DNA of 64,000 nt from Littorina saxatilis (GCF_037325665.1 NC_090254.1:39197647-39261646); one strand, 5' to 3'. Counted from the first letter of the stretch, positions 1 to 10,603 are shown. The notes: a model not told the origin generated them from the letters alone. A program made the numbers and translations.

Positions 1-574
1 AATCTATTGCTTGAATGTAACTTTACTCGGTAAAAACAAAAATTCACAAAGAAGGTGAGTGTTTTCAGACTAAGAGTGAATAATTATGTATTAGGATGAG
101 TTTTAACAGTATGTGTTTGAATCACAATGTAACATAACACACACATGATCAACAGCATTAGGAATGCTATTTCAGGACACAAAAAAGTTTGTTTCATCGG
201 TCCAGCATTTAATTTTTTTTAAATTTTCTTCCTTCCCTGGACACTATCAACTGAGACAACATCCAGTGAAGTTTGCAGAACAGAGTGGTGTGGACTCAGC
301 TGACAATACTGTGACCTGCATTTCCAGGGGTAAGAGTACAAGGACTTCAATACATTCAGGAAGAAATTGTGAGAATTGAGGCACTGGGGATTTATTTTTT
401 TTGTTTGTTTCAGTACCAATGATACTAGTTTTTGTTTAAATGTACACGAATATATTAACATGCATGGTAATTTATGTTTAATTCAATCAAATTGATGATT
501 TTCATGAGATTAGTTATGTGGAACTGGTACGCTTTGAATATCACCTCGGAATTTCTTGTTATTTTGTGTTGCAG
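1..574. other. Left-edge sequence, no firm gene
   Basis: AT-rich sequence. A possible exon lies around 275-330 (+): it follows a TTTGCAG acceptor-like string and ends before GGTAAGAG. Its translation is not recognisable, so it is not called. If the candidate terminal exon at 575 is real, this stretch would be its upstream intron and exon. Confidence 0.3.
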
Positions 575-718
575 ATTCAAGCCCTCATTGGTGATGGTGC
601 AGAAGTACATTTCCTGAAGAAACAGCGTGAGAGCAAACAGACTTCTATGTGTGGCCCTTTGTTCCCATGCACTAAGATTTCTGAAGCTGTACTGTTGTCA
701 TGTATTTGTTTAGCATGA
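575..718 (+). CDS. Candidate terminal exon of an unrecognised gene entering from the left
   Basis: A TTTTGTGTTGCAG acceptor ends at 574. From 575 an open frame runs 47 codons to TGA at 716-718, starting IQALIGDGAEVHFLKKQ. Two AATAAA hexamers follow within 50 bases, the expected order for a last coding exon with a short 3' UTR. The GDGAEV-HFLKK pattern recalls the last beta strands of small Tudor-like modules at the end of some DNA-binding or transposase-like proteins, but that is only an impression. No partner exon was identified with confidence, so the gene and its function are unknown. It could also be a chance frame. Confidence 0.3.
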   Translation: MQALIGDGAEVHFLKKQRESKQTSMCGPLFPCTKISEAVLLSCICLA

Positions 719-748
719 GGTCAACCAGCCTAGATGCATTCCCTCCAT

Positions 749-767
749 AATAAAAAAAAACAATAAA
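749..767 (+). terminator. Poly(A) signals AATAAA (two)
   Basis: AATAAA occurs at 749-754 and 762-767, 30-50 bases after the stop of the candidate exon at 575-718. This fits cleavage and polyadenylation of a + strand transcript. The A-rich setting makes chance occurrence possible. Confidence 0.35.
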
Positions 768-779
768 AAATAATACGAG

Positions 780-2386
780 TGGGTGGAACGCTGTTTTGTT
801 AATATTTCAAAACTGTCATTGATTTTCATGTATGCAGAGGCTCTTCTATTCCATCTGTCAGTGCCACATCTGTGGTTAGCAGCTTCATGTTTGTTTTTGA
901 GTTCATGTTGTGCTGTTGTCTAGTTACAATCTGAAAGATAGGAAAGGCTGGTTGGTAGCAAAGTTTGGTTGGTAGGACATTTTTGGTTGTTGCCCAATGT
1001 TTTGTCTAACATTTGCTGTTTTGTTTGAGTATTTCTCTTTTGATTACTAAGGTGTAGCTGAAGTAATAACAAAAGTTGAATGGATATGTTTGCCTTTCCC
1101 TTATTCGGGATATTTTGTTTGTTGCCTAAAACTGGCTCTGAATCCACTTAAATTCAATTATTTCACTGTCTTAAGCACTCAATAGGTCATTCAATATTAA
1201 GAGAATGTTTTCTTCAATTACTAGTACGATTTAAGTGATTAAGAAGCTGTATAACAATTATTTCACCTTCAAATAGCACTAGTTGGTGTAAAGTTACTTG
1301 CATACGTCTTTTCTTGTTATTTATTCTTTCCCTTTATCACTTGGACTCACATTTTTGGATGTGAAATATGTTTATATCTATGTATTTACTTGTAGAACAT
1401 TTAATTCTGGATGGATTTCTTTTTCTGGTGAAAAATGGGTAAGAAAAAGGATAGGTCACAGTGTTATGTTACATGCATGTATTGCTAGGTTTTCTATTTT
1501 ATACATTAAAACGAGTAAAACAATTGTTGGGATACTTTAACCTTAATTAATACTTTAACTGAAGTATTTCATACCTTGACAATGTAGGAGCCTTTAATAC
1601 AGTACATTTACTCAGTCATTTTACCTTGAAATTAGGAACGCCTGATGTTGTAAATGCATGGTGCATTATAACATAATTCAGAAATTGGAAAAATGAACTT
1701 TTTCTTCTTACAATTAAATATAAAGATAAGGCTTAACATATTTGAAGACTTTTTGTTTGTTTATTTTACTTAAATATGTTACTTTTTTAACATTGTGAGT
1801 CAAATGTTCTGCTTTGTGTAAAGTTACGTACATGCAACAGTTACATGCAGTTTTCAATACTGTATCAGACTAGAACACTGTTGTTATGATTTAATCATTG
1901 AAAGTACACTTGTAGCAGGCTGTTAAAGTTAAATAAAGACCTGGAATTAAACTGGATTTGTTTTAAGTTGATGTTGATTGAAAGGGTCACGGTGTTACCG
2001 TTACATGCAAACCAAATACATTTTCTTCAAATACTACTCAGTAAATAGCCCATTTGAAATTTCTTTCGGTAGGAAGTATCAAGATAACTATATGCTCCAA
2101 TTTAAGTAAAAAAGATTGTTTTATGACAAAATTATATTTGTCATGCTCATGTCACAGAGACTGGACACTATTCTGTACTCTTGACCATTTTAGAACGTTG
2201 GCAATGGCAGTCTCTTTGTTTTTGGATATATTTAAGTCATTTACACTGATCCAAGACAATTTCATCAGATGAAACGCAATCGATATAATGGCAAGAATCG
2301 GTGATCCCTGAACTTTGAAATCACAACAATAACATTCATTGAAGTTTGAACAATAACATGTTACTTGTTTAGTTGTTAGCACTTAC
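780..2386. other. Intergenic or intronic sequence, nothing recognised
   Basis: AT-rich, low-complexity sequence with no credible exon, RNA gene or terminal repeat on either strand. If the minus-strand exon at 2387-2673 belongs to a gene running left, this would be its first intron. Confidence 0.4.
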
Positions 2387-2673
2387 GACTGGTTAGGTCG
2401 CTGTCCCGTTGACTTCGATTTGAACTTTCGTCCTCCATTGATGCAGGCATAGTCCAACTCGCCAAACTGCAATGCCTCCTTGAAAGTCTTTCTGGGGGCT
2501 CGTTTTCGCTGCACCTGAAGAGTTCGCGATGACCGAACGTAGAGCTGGACGAAACCGTTCTTTTCAAAATCCGAGATCGTTTTTTGCAAACAATCGAAGG
2601 AATCGAATGTACTTCCTACAGTTAATAATGCCTTTATTGCTTCGCTGTGAAGCCGGGTCTCCATCGAGTCCAT
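2387..2673 (-). CDS. First coding exon of a ZSWIM3/1-like (FAR1-like N-terminus) protein, partial
   Basis: Read on the minus strand from ATG at 2673, the frame opens MDSMETRLHSEAIKALL and contains FDSFDCLQKTISDFEKNGFV, then a basic KRAPRKTFKE stretch, then LDYACINGGRKFKS and GQRPNQ. It ends at a good donor, TC/GTAAGT, with GT at 2386-2385. The order 'F-x-SF-x-x-L ... Y ... F ... K-R ... Y-x-C-x-x-GG' is what I associate with the N-terminal domain of ZSWIM3/ZSWIM1-type proteins, thought to descend from FAR1/MULE-like DNA-binding domains. Exon length and donor fit a real first exon. A second in-frame ATG lies three codons in. Later exons, including any SWIM finger, are not visible to the left and probably lie outside the window. 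It could instead be an exon captured by a transposon. Confidence 0.45.
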
Positions 2674-2795
2674 GACCGAAGTACACCGGCTGTAACCCTA
2701 GCACAACCAAGTGAGGTTACGCCGTCCGTGTAACCCAAGCACGAGGACACCTGTCTGCTTGGCAATCCTTTCTCTAGACTGCGACATAGTAGGTG

Positions 2796-2803
2796 TGACG
2801 TCA
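2796..2803. promoter_or_regulatory. CRE palindrome TGACGTCA
   Basis: A perfect CREB/ATF-type palindrome lies about 125 bases upstream of the ATG of the minus-strand exon at 2673, a plausible promoter position. One 8-mer is weak evidence, and the same 8-mer also occurs inside a dispersed repeat at 35.3 and 57.5 kb. Confidence 0.3.
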
Positions 2804-3203
2804 CGAACAAATGGTAGAGTGACTTCCCTTGAACCCGTGTCTTTAAGACCAAAACTACCAAATTATGTTTTTAAGCGGATGAACTCGGAGCACAGGCGGA
2901 AGGTATCGCCCACTGGAGCTGATGGGGTCTATGTCGACCAAAAGAGTGGGATTCCCTGTAGGTGGAGTTCCTGGAGGGGGATTCCCTGTAAACAGGGAAT
3001 ACCACAGGATTTAGTTCCTGTAGCGTGTCGCTGATATCGCTGAAAGTCACGTGATGCTTGGCGACATCGGTAGAATTTGATGTTTTTCAATCTTTTTTGA
3101 TATTTCTTAGAAATTCGAGTATGGTTTGCAAGTTTTATTGGAAAACTCCACCCTGTGGGATTCCCTGTACACAGGGAATCCCCCTCCAGGAACTCCACCT
3201 ACA

Positions 3204-5211
3204 TATTTATGTACAAAGTCCGGACTTAACTACCGAAGATACATAAAGATAAGAAATACTTGTACAAAAGACCTGAAAAAATCCCGTGAAGAATACGAAA
3301 AACAGATTGCAAAAGAAGCTGGGAAGATAAACCCTAAGATGTTTTGGAAGTACGTCCAGGAGAGAATGAAGACTTCTACAGGTATAAGCACTTTGAAAAA
3401 GGTGGATGGTTCCTTTGTGGTTGACGATATGGGTAAGGCAGATGGCCTTAAATGAGTATTTTTCTAGCGTTTTTTACACGCGAGGACGTGTCAGACATCC
3501 CGACTATGACGGAAGGCTGCTACTCAGATGGAGCATCCTTATCTGAGTTGAGAGTGACACCCTTAGCAGTTAAAAATAAACTGAAAGAGTTGAATGAAAA
3601 TAAAGCCCAAGGGCCTGATCTAATCCCATCAAAGGTACTTAAGGAGTTGTGTGATGAACTATCTATTCCATTATGCTTGCTGTTCAACAAATCTTTGGAA
3701 ACTGGAAATCTACCAGGTGATTGGAAAACAGCGGAGGTAACCGCTATTTTCAAAAAGGGTACTAAGTCAGAACCAGGTAACTACAGACCAGTAAGCTTAA
3801 CCTGTGTAACATGCAAGGTATTGGAGTCTCTTGTTCGGGATTCTATAGTCTTATCTCACAGACAATAATTTATATGTTGACTGTCAGCATGGTTTTAGAA
3901 AAAGACGTTCTTGTGTCACTCAACTCATAGAGGTCATGGAAGACCTCACAAAACTTGTTGATGAAGGTGAAACCATAGATATTATTTACTGTGATTTTAA
4001 GAAGGCTTTCGATACTGTGCCGCATGAGAGATTACTCCTAAAGCTTGCTTCGTATGGGTTTTGTTCCAGCGTCCTTTCCTGGATTCGGTCATTCTTGAGT
4101 GGCCGGTCCCAGAGGGTACGAGTTGGACAGGCAACGTCGAGCCAAGCAGCAGTTCTCAGCGGAATTCCACAGGGCAGCGTTTTGGGGGCGGTTCTATTTA
4201 CAGTGTTTATAAATGATTTGCCAGATGTGGTAGTGGTATAGTGAAGATATTTGCGGATGATACAAAGCTGTACAATAAAGCAACAAACAGTTCAGTCATG
4301 CAAAAAGACATACACTTACTTCAGGATTGGACAAATAAATGGAAATTATTTTTTAATGTTTCAAAGTGCAATGTTCTGCATTCTGGTAAAAAGAACCCCA
4401 AATATGAATACGTGATGACTGTCAATGATGCTATTGAAAAAATAAATGAATGTGATGAGGAAAAGGACATCGGTGTTGTTTTCGACAGCAATTTGTCATT
4501 CGACCCGCATATTCGAGGAGTTGTGTCGAAAGCTAATCAGAGGATTGGCATTATCAAACGAACGTTCTCATTTCTTGACAAGGACACCTTCTTAAAGCTA
4601 TACAAAGCCTTTGTGAGACCACTGGTGGAATATGCAAATGTGGTGTGGAGCCCATTCCTTAAGAGACAGTCTCAGACAATTGAGAGGGTGCAGCGTCGAG
4701 CAACTAAAATTCTAAAGGAGTGCCGTGATAAGTCTTACGCGGACAGACTCAAATACTTAGACCTCCACTCTCTGAAGGGAAGGAGGACAAGGGGTGACCT
4801 AATACAAACATATAGAATTATAAATGGGGTGGATGATATTGACATGCACAAAATATTCACATTCAAGCAGACAGACAACACCAGAAACAGCCAGGGAAAA
4901 ATCCTTGTTCAACACTGTAAGACTAACAAGCGCAAGTTTTCGTTTTCTCATAGAGTTGCTAACAATTGGAATGCACTACCCACTAACATAAAATTCGCAC
5001 CCACAGTAGACGCCTTCAAAAACTTCTTGGACAATTCTCCAAAATTTCTTAACCTTTTTTACGACTTTGATTGAAAGCATTGAAAGAATAGGGATTTAGG
5101 CATGCAAAGTATCTGACAAAGAAGGGGCACCAATAAGGCCTCGCCTCGCGGCCTTCGGCTAACAAATATAGCCGCCCCTACATACTACTACTACTACTAC
5201 TACTACTACTA
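3204..5211 (+). mobile_element. 5'-truncated CR1-type LINE ending in (CTA)n
   Basis: About 2.0 kb sits inside the right TIR of the preceding element. It starts within the end of the endonuclease/linker region and carries most of a reverse transcriptase plus the C-terminal domain. The 3' end is a run of CTA triplets at about 5180-5210, as expected of CR1/L2-group LINEs, which end in short tandem repeats rather than poly(A). It is a dead copy, with its reading frame split several times. Confidence 0.88.
3250..5074 (+). pseudogene. LINE reverse transcriptase, degraded ORF2 remnant
   Basis: Conserved RT blocks appear in order: NKAQGPDLIPSKVLKEL (finger), KKGTKSEPGNYRPVSLT, QHGFRKRRSC, IYCDFKKAFDTVPHERLL (first catalytic aspartate), SGIPQGSVLGAVLFTVFIND, and KIFADDTKLY with the FADD catalytic pair. 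The C-terminal region holds YKAFVRPLVEYANVVWSP and a tail rich in FSFSHRVANNWNALP, which I associate with CR1/jockey-group LINEs. The longest intact stretch, 4241-5074, covers the palm end and the whole C-terminal domain. Frame changes occur near 3450, between about 3868 and 3936, and near 4241. Neighbouring sequence shows 5' truncation, the usual fate of LINE copies. Confidence 0.9.
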
Positions 5212-5789
5212 GGGAATCCCACTCTTTTGGTCGACATAGACCCCATCAGCTCCACTGGACTACTACTATCACAGAAAGACTACAAGGTACGTCACTCACC
5301 TTCGAGTCTTCTGTGTTCTTGGAGTCGCTTCCTGGGGAAAAATATTGTTCAAGACGGTTTGCCTCTTCCTACAGTCTGTGTAAGGTCAAATAAATACAGT
5401 TGAATGATTGTTTGAACTATATGTGTTACAGTGATAATGTATATTTAGGGAATATGTATATTCCCTAAAAAAATCAGTGAATATATATATTCCCTGTTTC
5501 AACAAGTGACTATGTATATTCCCTAAAATGTCTAGGGAATATACTTATTCCCTGAAATTTGAGGGCAAATTCTACACTTATTCACTGATTTGTATTTTGC
5601 ACACACAGAGCCTTGATGAGATTACGAAACATGGTTCTCACGGTTGAACAGAACTGAGTTGAGCTTTGAGAAAGTACACGAAGGGAAAATTTGTGAGGTG
5701 TTATCAGTTTACAAGTGACACCTGACAATGTGCACAACTGAACTGTAAAATAATCCCCACACTTTCAGTTCAGTTGTCGCAGCAGAAAT

Positions 5790-7006
5790 ATGGATAGTAT
5801 TGCACAGAGAGAATTGAGGCGGGAGCAACATTTTGTAGAGGAACTTCGAAACAAGTTGGGCAGCAAAAAACAAGAGTGTTGGTCAGCAGGGAGGAATATC
5901 TGGATACCATAAATGAATATAGGACAGGTGTCCGCGCGGCTAGCAAAACGCCCAGACAGCACTATGTCTTGAAAAAGTATGAGGTCATTCAATGTGGTAA
6001 TACCACCAAATTAATCAGAAGGAGGAAAGAGGTGAGTTCTGATCCGGTGTATTTTGTGCCAATCGAGGAAACCTTTGACATAATCAAAGCTTGTCACATT
6101 CGGACAGGCCATGGTGGCAGGGACAAAATGGTAAAAGAGATTTCAAAGAAATATGCAAACATCACTTACGAGGCAATTGTGCTCTTCAAATCTGGATGTG
6201 TGGAATGCCAACAGAAACGGAAACGTGCAACAACAAAAGGTACAGTTGTCAAACCCATCTTGACGAAAGAATATGGATCTCGTTCCCAGGTAGACTTGAT
6301 CGACATGCAGTCCATGCAAGGTCGTTTCTCTTGGATTATGGTATACCAAGATCACTTGACCAAATTCATTGTGCTTCGACCCTTGACAAGCAAACGAGCA
6401 GTGGAGGTAGCATTCCAACTCTTAGACATTTTTCTACTGTTGGGGGCCCGCAAATTCTCTCGGAGTTTACGGCACAGATTGTGAAAGAGCTCAAATCATT
6501 GTGGCCAGAGTTGGTTATGGATTGGTCCATGGTAAGCCAAGGCATCCACAGAGCCAAGGCTCAGTGGAAAGAGCGAGCTCTGATATTAAAGACATGCTGA
6601 CTGCATGGCAAGCAGAGAACGACACCACAGATTGGACAGTTGGACTGAAGTTTGTCCAATTTCAGAAGAACTCAAGTTATCACAGTGGCATTAAAAGAAC
6701 ACCATTTGCGGCACGTTTAGGGTCTGACGCCAAAATCGGACTAACAACGTCGTCACTGCCTGATGAGGTCATTCGCCGACATCAAACTGCTCGTATGCAA
6801 TGTACACCCCCGAGGACATTAACCTCCAAAAAACTTTGCCACTTAGAAAAGCGGTCCAAGAAGTTTCCAACTGCGTTGGTCAAGGCTTCGTGCGCTGCAA
6901 CTGCAACGGATCAAAACGATGCCAAACAAAGAAATGTTCCTGCTATAAAGCACAACTAAAGTGCAACTCGAGGTGTCATAGCAAAGTATCCTGCAACAAC
7001 AAATGA
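5790..7006 (+). pseudogene. Ginger integrase-like transposase, broken
   Basis: The frames begin near ATG 5790. The middle part shows an HHCC zinc-binding region (CHIRTGHGGRDKM ... CVECQQKRKR), then the integrase core with VDLIDMQSM and VYQDHLTKF. The later part has HGKPRHPQSQGSVERA (the region of the catalytic glutamate) and FQKNSSYHSGIKRTPFAA. A cysteine-rich tail, CNCNGSKRCQTKKCSCY and CNSRCHSKVSC, closes it; I know such tails from KRBA2-like, Ginger-related proteins. The gene is split over more than one frame and is a fossil. In its family the product binds the TIRs and carries out DNA cleavage and joining in the nucleus. No promoter or intron was assigned. Confidence 0.8.
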
Positions 7007-7089
7007 TAGTAGCGATGACAATGTGACAATATTTTACAAAGTTCTTTCAGTGTTTTACTATGTTTTACTATTATTTTACTTTCAATCTA

Positions 7090-7461
7090 ACCCCCCGCGG
7101 GTTAGGGGGAAGAATTTACCCGATGCTCCCCAGCATGTCGTAAGAGGCGACTAACGGATTCTGTTTCTCCTTTTACCCTTGTTAAGTGTTTCTTGTATAG
7201 AAGATAGTCAATGTTTGTAAAGATTTTAGTCAAGCAGTATGTAAGAAATGTTAAGTCCTTTGTACTGGAAACTTGCATTCTCCCAGTAAGGTAATATATT
7301 GTACTACGTTGCAAGCCCCTGGAGCAATTTTTTGATTAGTGCTTTTGTGAACAAGAAACAATTAACAAGTGGCTCTTTCCCATCCCCCCCCCCCCTTTCC
7401 CCGTCGTGATATAACCTTCGTGGTTGAAAACGACGTTAAACACCAAATAAAGAAAAGAAAG
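7090..7461 (+). mobile_element. SINE family A, near full-length copy inside the Ginger element
   Basis: 372 bp flanked by the 12-bp duplication ACTTTCAATCTA (7078-7089 and 7462-7473). It starts near GGGTTAGGGGGAAGAATTT, has a C-tract, and ends with the conserved tail CGATATAACCTTCGTGG-like ... AACGACGTTAAACACCAAAT followed by AAAG repeats. The same family occurs at 8.4, 10.5, 10.9, 11.0 and 61.1 kb. No clear tRNA head was seen, so the promoter type is uncertain. Confidence 0.85.
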
Positions 7462-8425
7462 ACTTTCAATCTATGTAATCTATGTAATTTTTAACCACTC
7501 ATTAAAATGGTTCCTATTACACTTTTGTCGTGTCGTGTCATTTCATCCTCACATCAAGTATAGAATTTGCCCTCAAATTTCAGGGAATAAGTATATTCCC
7601 TAGAAATTTTAGGGAATATACATAGTCACTTGTTGAAACAGGGAATATATAATTATATTCACTGATTTTTTCAGGGAATATATATACATATTCCCTAAAT
7701 ATACATTATCACTGTAACATATGCACCTTTAGTTTTCAGCTTCCGTTCGCTGCAGGTTGTTTTTAACCATCATTTGGACGAATCTTCGTTTGCGAGCCGC
7801 TAAGATCCACTTGGCGGCTAATTATGCATCCGCACCGAATATGCATACCAGCGCTCATTGGTTAATAACAGGATATTCGATGATTATTTTCCCGTGGGTA
7901 GCTTCCCTTTGCTGCACAATATTTACATATGTTTTAGACCAATGAGCGCTGGTATGCACATTCGGTGCGGATGCATAATTAGCCGCCAAGTGGATCTTAG
8001 CGGCTCGCAAACGAAGATTCGTCCAAATGATGGTTAAAAACAACCTGCAGCGAACGGAAGCTGAAAACTAAAGGTGCATATAGTTCAAACAATCATTCAA
8101 CTGTATTTATTTGACCTTACACAGACTGTAGGAAGAGGCAAACCGTCTTGAACAATATTTTTCCCCAGGAAGCGACTCCAACTGAGAACACAGAAGACTC
8201 GAAGGTGAGTGACGTACCTTGTAGTCTTTCTGTGATAGTAGTAGTTCAGTGGACGATCCTTCCGCCTGTGCTCGGAGTTGCAAGGAATAGGTTTCCCATT
8301 TCGCCTTATTCGGTAAATGAAGTAGCAAGTAACACCCAAATCACACGTCCTGCTGAAATACTCTGGTACAGGTTTTAACGGATGTTTTATGACCATTGAC
8401 GATGAGGTCACAGGTACGGGCCTTA

Positions 8426-8742
8426 GCTTTCTTTCTTTCTTTATTTGGTGTTTAACGTCGTTTTCAACCACGAAGGTTATATCGCGACGAGGGAAAGGGG
8501 GGAGATGGGATAGGGGAAAGGGGGGAGATGGGATAGAGCCACTTGTTAAGTGTTTCTTGTTCACAAAAGCACTAATCAAAAAATTGCTCCAGGGGCTTGC
8601 AACGTAGTACAATATATGACCTTACTGGGAGAATGCAAGTTTCCAGTACAAAGGACTAAACATTTCTTACATACTGCTTGACTAAAATCTTTACAAACAT
8701 TGACTATATTCTATACAAAAACCACTCAACAAGGGTAAAAAG
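8426..8742 (-). mobile_element. SINE family A, 5'-shortened copy on the minus strand
   Basis: Starts with the CTTT repeats and TTTGGTGTTTAACGTCGTTT (reverse of the family tail) and runs to about 8742. It lacks the GGGTTAGGGGGAAG head. A short internal duplication of the 'GGGAAAGGGGGGAGATGGGATAG' type is present near 8492-8536. It lies about 140 bp beyond the foldback's right end. Confidence 0.75.
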
Positions 8743-9235
8743 TGAAGAATTTTATGGGTGAGAAAAGGAAAGTAAAAGGACTTTGGGGAGGCAGAAATAG
8801 AGAAGAAACAAGAAAAAGAGCCTAATTAGGTTCAGGGCATCGAGAGTGATGCGACCTTCTCTCAGAAGTTAGTAGAGAAGGCTCCCCCATCCACCACCCG
8901 GGGGACGCGCCTCTACGCCAATTAGGGGGCGCGAGGGGTACCCTTAGCAGATGATGACATCCACGGAAAAACAGAAATGCGGACATATATATTTTGAAAG
9001 CCATAGCGGTGACTGTCGGTTCCCGAGCCCAAAGTTTGACCGAGTCCATCTTTAAGTAGAGGAGGAACACATGTACTTCAAGCTCACAATGAGCAAATAA
9101 AATATTCCGAGCCAAAAAATATTTTACAATTTTTTCTGTGGTAAAACATCAGTCCCATTCTACCGCAGCATTCGCCAATTGAATTTTTCCGCAGAATAAC
9201 TAAATAAAGTCATAACCGCTAAGGATAGAGCCTGT
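8743..9235. other. Non-coding, possible decayed SINE
   Basis: No gene. 8820-9060 has a GC-rich stretch (ACCACCCGGGGGACGCGCC) and a text-like low-copy look that could be an old SINE on the minus strand, but no second copy was found in the window. Confidence 0.25.
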
Positions 9236-9424
9236 TCAAGGGTGGCTCGTTCCTGCCAGGTGTGAGACCAAAATTAATCCGTACAAATTTTTTAGTTTTT
9301 GACTCAGTCCTTGCATTGAAGTCCATGAAATTTGGTATTTTTTTGACACGGCTGTCTGAGGTATGACTGAAAGCCCTAGGGGCTCCGTGCGCGTGGACCT
9401 GACAAGTTTAGTTATTTTAAAGTC
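9236..9424 (-). repeat. Dispersed repeat B (copy 1)
   Basis: Shares the blocks 'TGAGGTATGACTGAAAGCCC', 'GGCTCCGTGC' and 'TTGACTC...CA' with 41510-41681 and, more weakly, 62240-62400 and 63610-63660. At 41.2-41.7 kb the family is bounded by TTAA and a CCTTT end, so this is probably a fragment of the same TTAA-type MITE. Confidence 0.55.
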
Positions 9425-9964
9425 AAAGTGAAATTCCCATTCACCGTCATACAACTATAATATAGTGTATCGTGTGTTGAATTTTGACGCACGTGTTTAA
9501 TTCTTTCTTCTCCCATATCTTTGGCTCACTCAAAATCACAGGACAATAACCTGATTTAGCTGTGCAAGCGATTAAAAAAAACCCACGTGAATCAACTTAG
9601 TGTGTGTCCGTTTATGCAAGTGCACGTGCATGTGTGTGCGTCTGTGTAAACTGATAAAAGCGTCAGTCTTAAAATAAAACTAAATTCCTTCATATAGATG
9701 ACCAAACTAAACAAAACCTTCACAGCAGCACATTTTTTTTCGATTTTTCAAAATCGCCAGTTAAACTTGCATTGTGTTGTTGGTTTTTGTTTTTGTTTTT
9801 TGAGTGTGTGAAGGGGGAGGGGGGGGGGTGTCGAATTATTATTATCATCACGTGTCGAGCCATAAGCCACAATTAAAGCTTTTTATCGGTTCCCTCACTT
9901 ATCTGGTAATTGTTGCTGGCGCCCCATATCAAATTTCAAAAATTGATACAAATAATTTTGTGTA
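9425..9964. other. Non-coding, nothing recognised
   Basis: AT-rich sequence with a G-tract near 9820. No exon, RNA gene or repeat end could be supported. Confidence 0.4.
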
Positions 9965-9970
9965 TGCTTT

Positions 9971-10270
9971 AGGCAACAAAAAAACAAAAAATAGGTGTGG
10001 TTACGGTAACATAGCCAAAACAAATAGGGTAGGAAGGTAGGCAATCACTTTTCTTTTTTTTAAAACTTTTTTCCCCCTGTGTACAAATTAAACCTACTTG
10101 ACAGGGAAATAAGTGTCCGACTCGGGCGGTTTCGCTTTCATTGCGTTTTCTGCACTCGTTTTCTTGTTTTTTTGTGGGTTTTTTTTACAAATGTAATAAA
10201 AAGTTATAGGGTCGGCCCCTAAAAATAGGGTAGGTCGGGTTACCGTAACCACACCTATTTTTTTTAGGCC
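9971..10270. mobile_element. MITE with GGTGTGGTTACGGTAAC termini (copy 1)
   Basis: The ends are inverted copies: GGC-A-rich-ATAGGTGTGGTTACGG on the left and CCGTAACCACACCTATTTT...GGCC on the right. A second copy in the opposite orientation lies at 42.3-43.2 kb and shares the interior (CAAGTAGGTTTAATTTG, AAAACGCAATGAAAGCGA). It is about 300 bp and non-coding. Confidence 0.75.
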
Positions 10271-10494
10271 CTATCAATATTCATTTTGAGCCAGGACAAA
10301 GTACAGTACTGGCATTTACAGCAACATCCAGCATATTATTACAGTTATTTATGTGGGTAATAACTAATATCAACAAATAATTTGAAAGCAAGGCTGTTAG
10401 CAACATTTTAGTTTATTTTCTTATGTAGTGTTAAGATTTAGGTAAAAATAGTCACAATTGCAGTATTGGATTTGTGGTGTAAACATGTAATGTT

Positions 10495-10603
10495 CTTTCT
10501 TTCTTTATTTGGTGTTTAACGTCGTTTTCAACCACGGAGGTTATATCGCGACGGGGTAAGGGGGGAGATGGGATAGAGCCACTTGTCAATTGTTTCTTGT
10601 TCA
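10495..10603 (-). mobile_element. SINE family A tail-only insertion, 109 bp
   Basis: Perfect 14-bp duplications AAACATGTAATGTT at 10481-10494 and 10604-10617 flank only the last 109 bp of the SINE. This proves that the fragment inserted as such and was not eroded later. Confidence 0.88.

Larger units (their letters stand above)
2917..5251. mobile_element. TIR element (MITE) inserted in the foldback's left arm and split by a LINE
   Basis: The ends are AGCTGATGGGGTCTATG at 2917 and its complement ending at 5251. The direct repeat CCACTGG at 2910-2916 and 5252-5258 is a 7-bp target duplication; it is 8 bp if the following A is counted. Removing it restores the foldback arm. The TIR runs on through palindromic GGGATTCCCTGT blocks: left copy about 2917-3003, right copy 3152-3203 plus 5212-5251. 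Without the LINE the element is about 327 bp and non-coding. The 7-8 bp duplication would fit hAT- or P-like transposition, but nothing else assigns the family. Confidence 0.75.
5424..7719 (+). mobile_element. Ginger-type DNA transposon with 4-bp duplication TATG
   Basis: Termini are TGTTACAGTGATAATG at 5424 and its complement ending at 7719. They are flanked on both sides by TATG (5420-5423 and 7720-7723), and removing the element plus one TATG restores the foldback arm. The inverted ends, about 160 bp, are built from repeats of GGGAATAT...ATATTCCC. Inside is a DDE integrase gene and no reverse transcriptase. TGT- ends, a 4-bp duplication and a Gypsy-like integrase in a cut-and-paste element are the published hallmarks of Ginger elements. 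The copy is broken in its gene and carries a SINE at 7090-7461, so it is not active. Confidence 0.85.
2880..8282. mobile_element. Foldback (long-TIR) element, left arm interrupted twice
   Basis: The right arm, about 7938-8282, is the inverted copy of a left arm now in three pieces: 2880-2916, about 5259-5423 and 7724-7864. The loop is 7865-7937. Without the two insertions the element would be about 760 bp with arms of about 345 bp. The outer ends match as AACTCGGAGCACAGGCGG on the left and the near-complement CCGCCTGTGCTCGGAGTT on the right. Innermost arm sequence includes GCCGCTAAGATCCACTTGG and its complement. No coding sequence of its own was found and no clear target duplication could be set. 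It acts as the landing site for two nested elements described separately. Confidence 0.8.

Noticed and set aside
5424-7719. Integrase locus as an LTR retrotransposon
   Set aside because: No reverse transcriptase, no long direct terminal repeats; it is bounded by inverted repeats and a 4-bp duplication as in Ginger DNA transposons.
7757-8043. Two identical 62-codon frames on opposite strands
   Set aside because: They are the innermost arms of the foldback element.
8097-8612. 171-codon minus-strand frame
   Set aside because: Spans a foldback arm, unique sequence and a SINE tail; composite of unrelated repeats.
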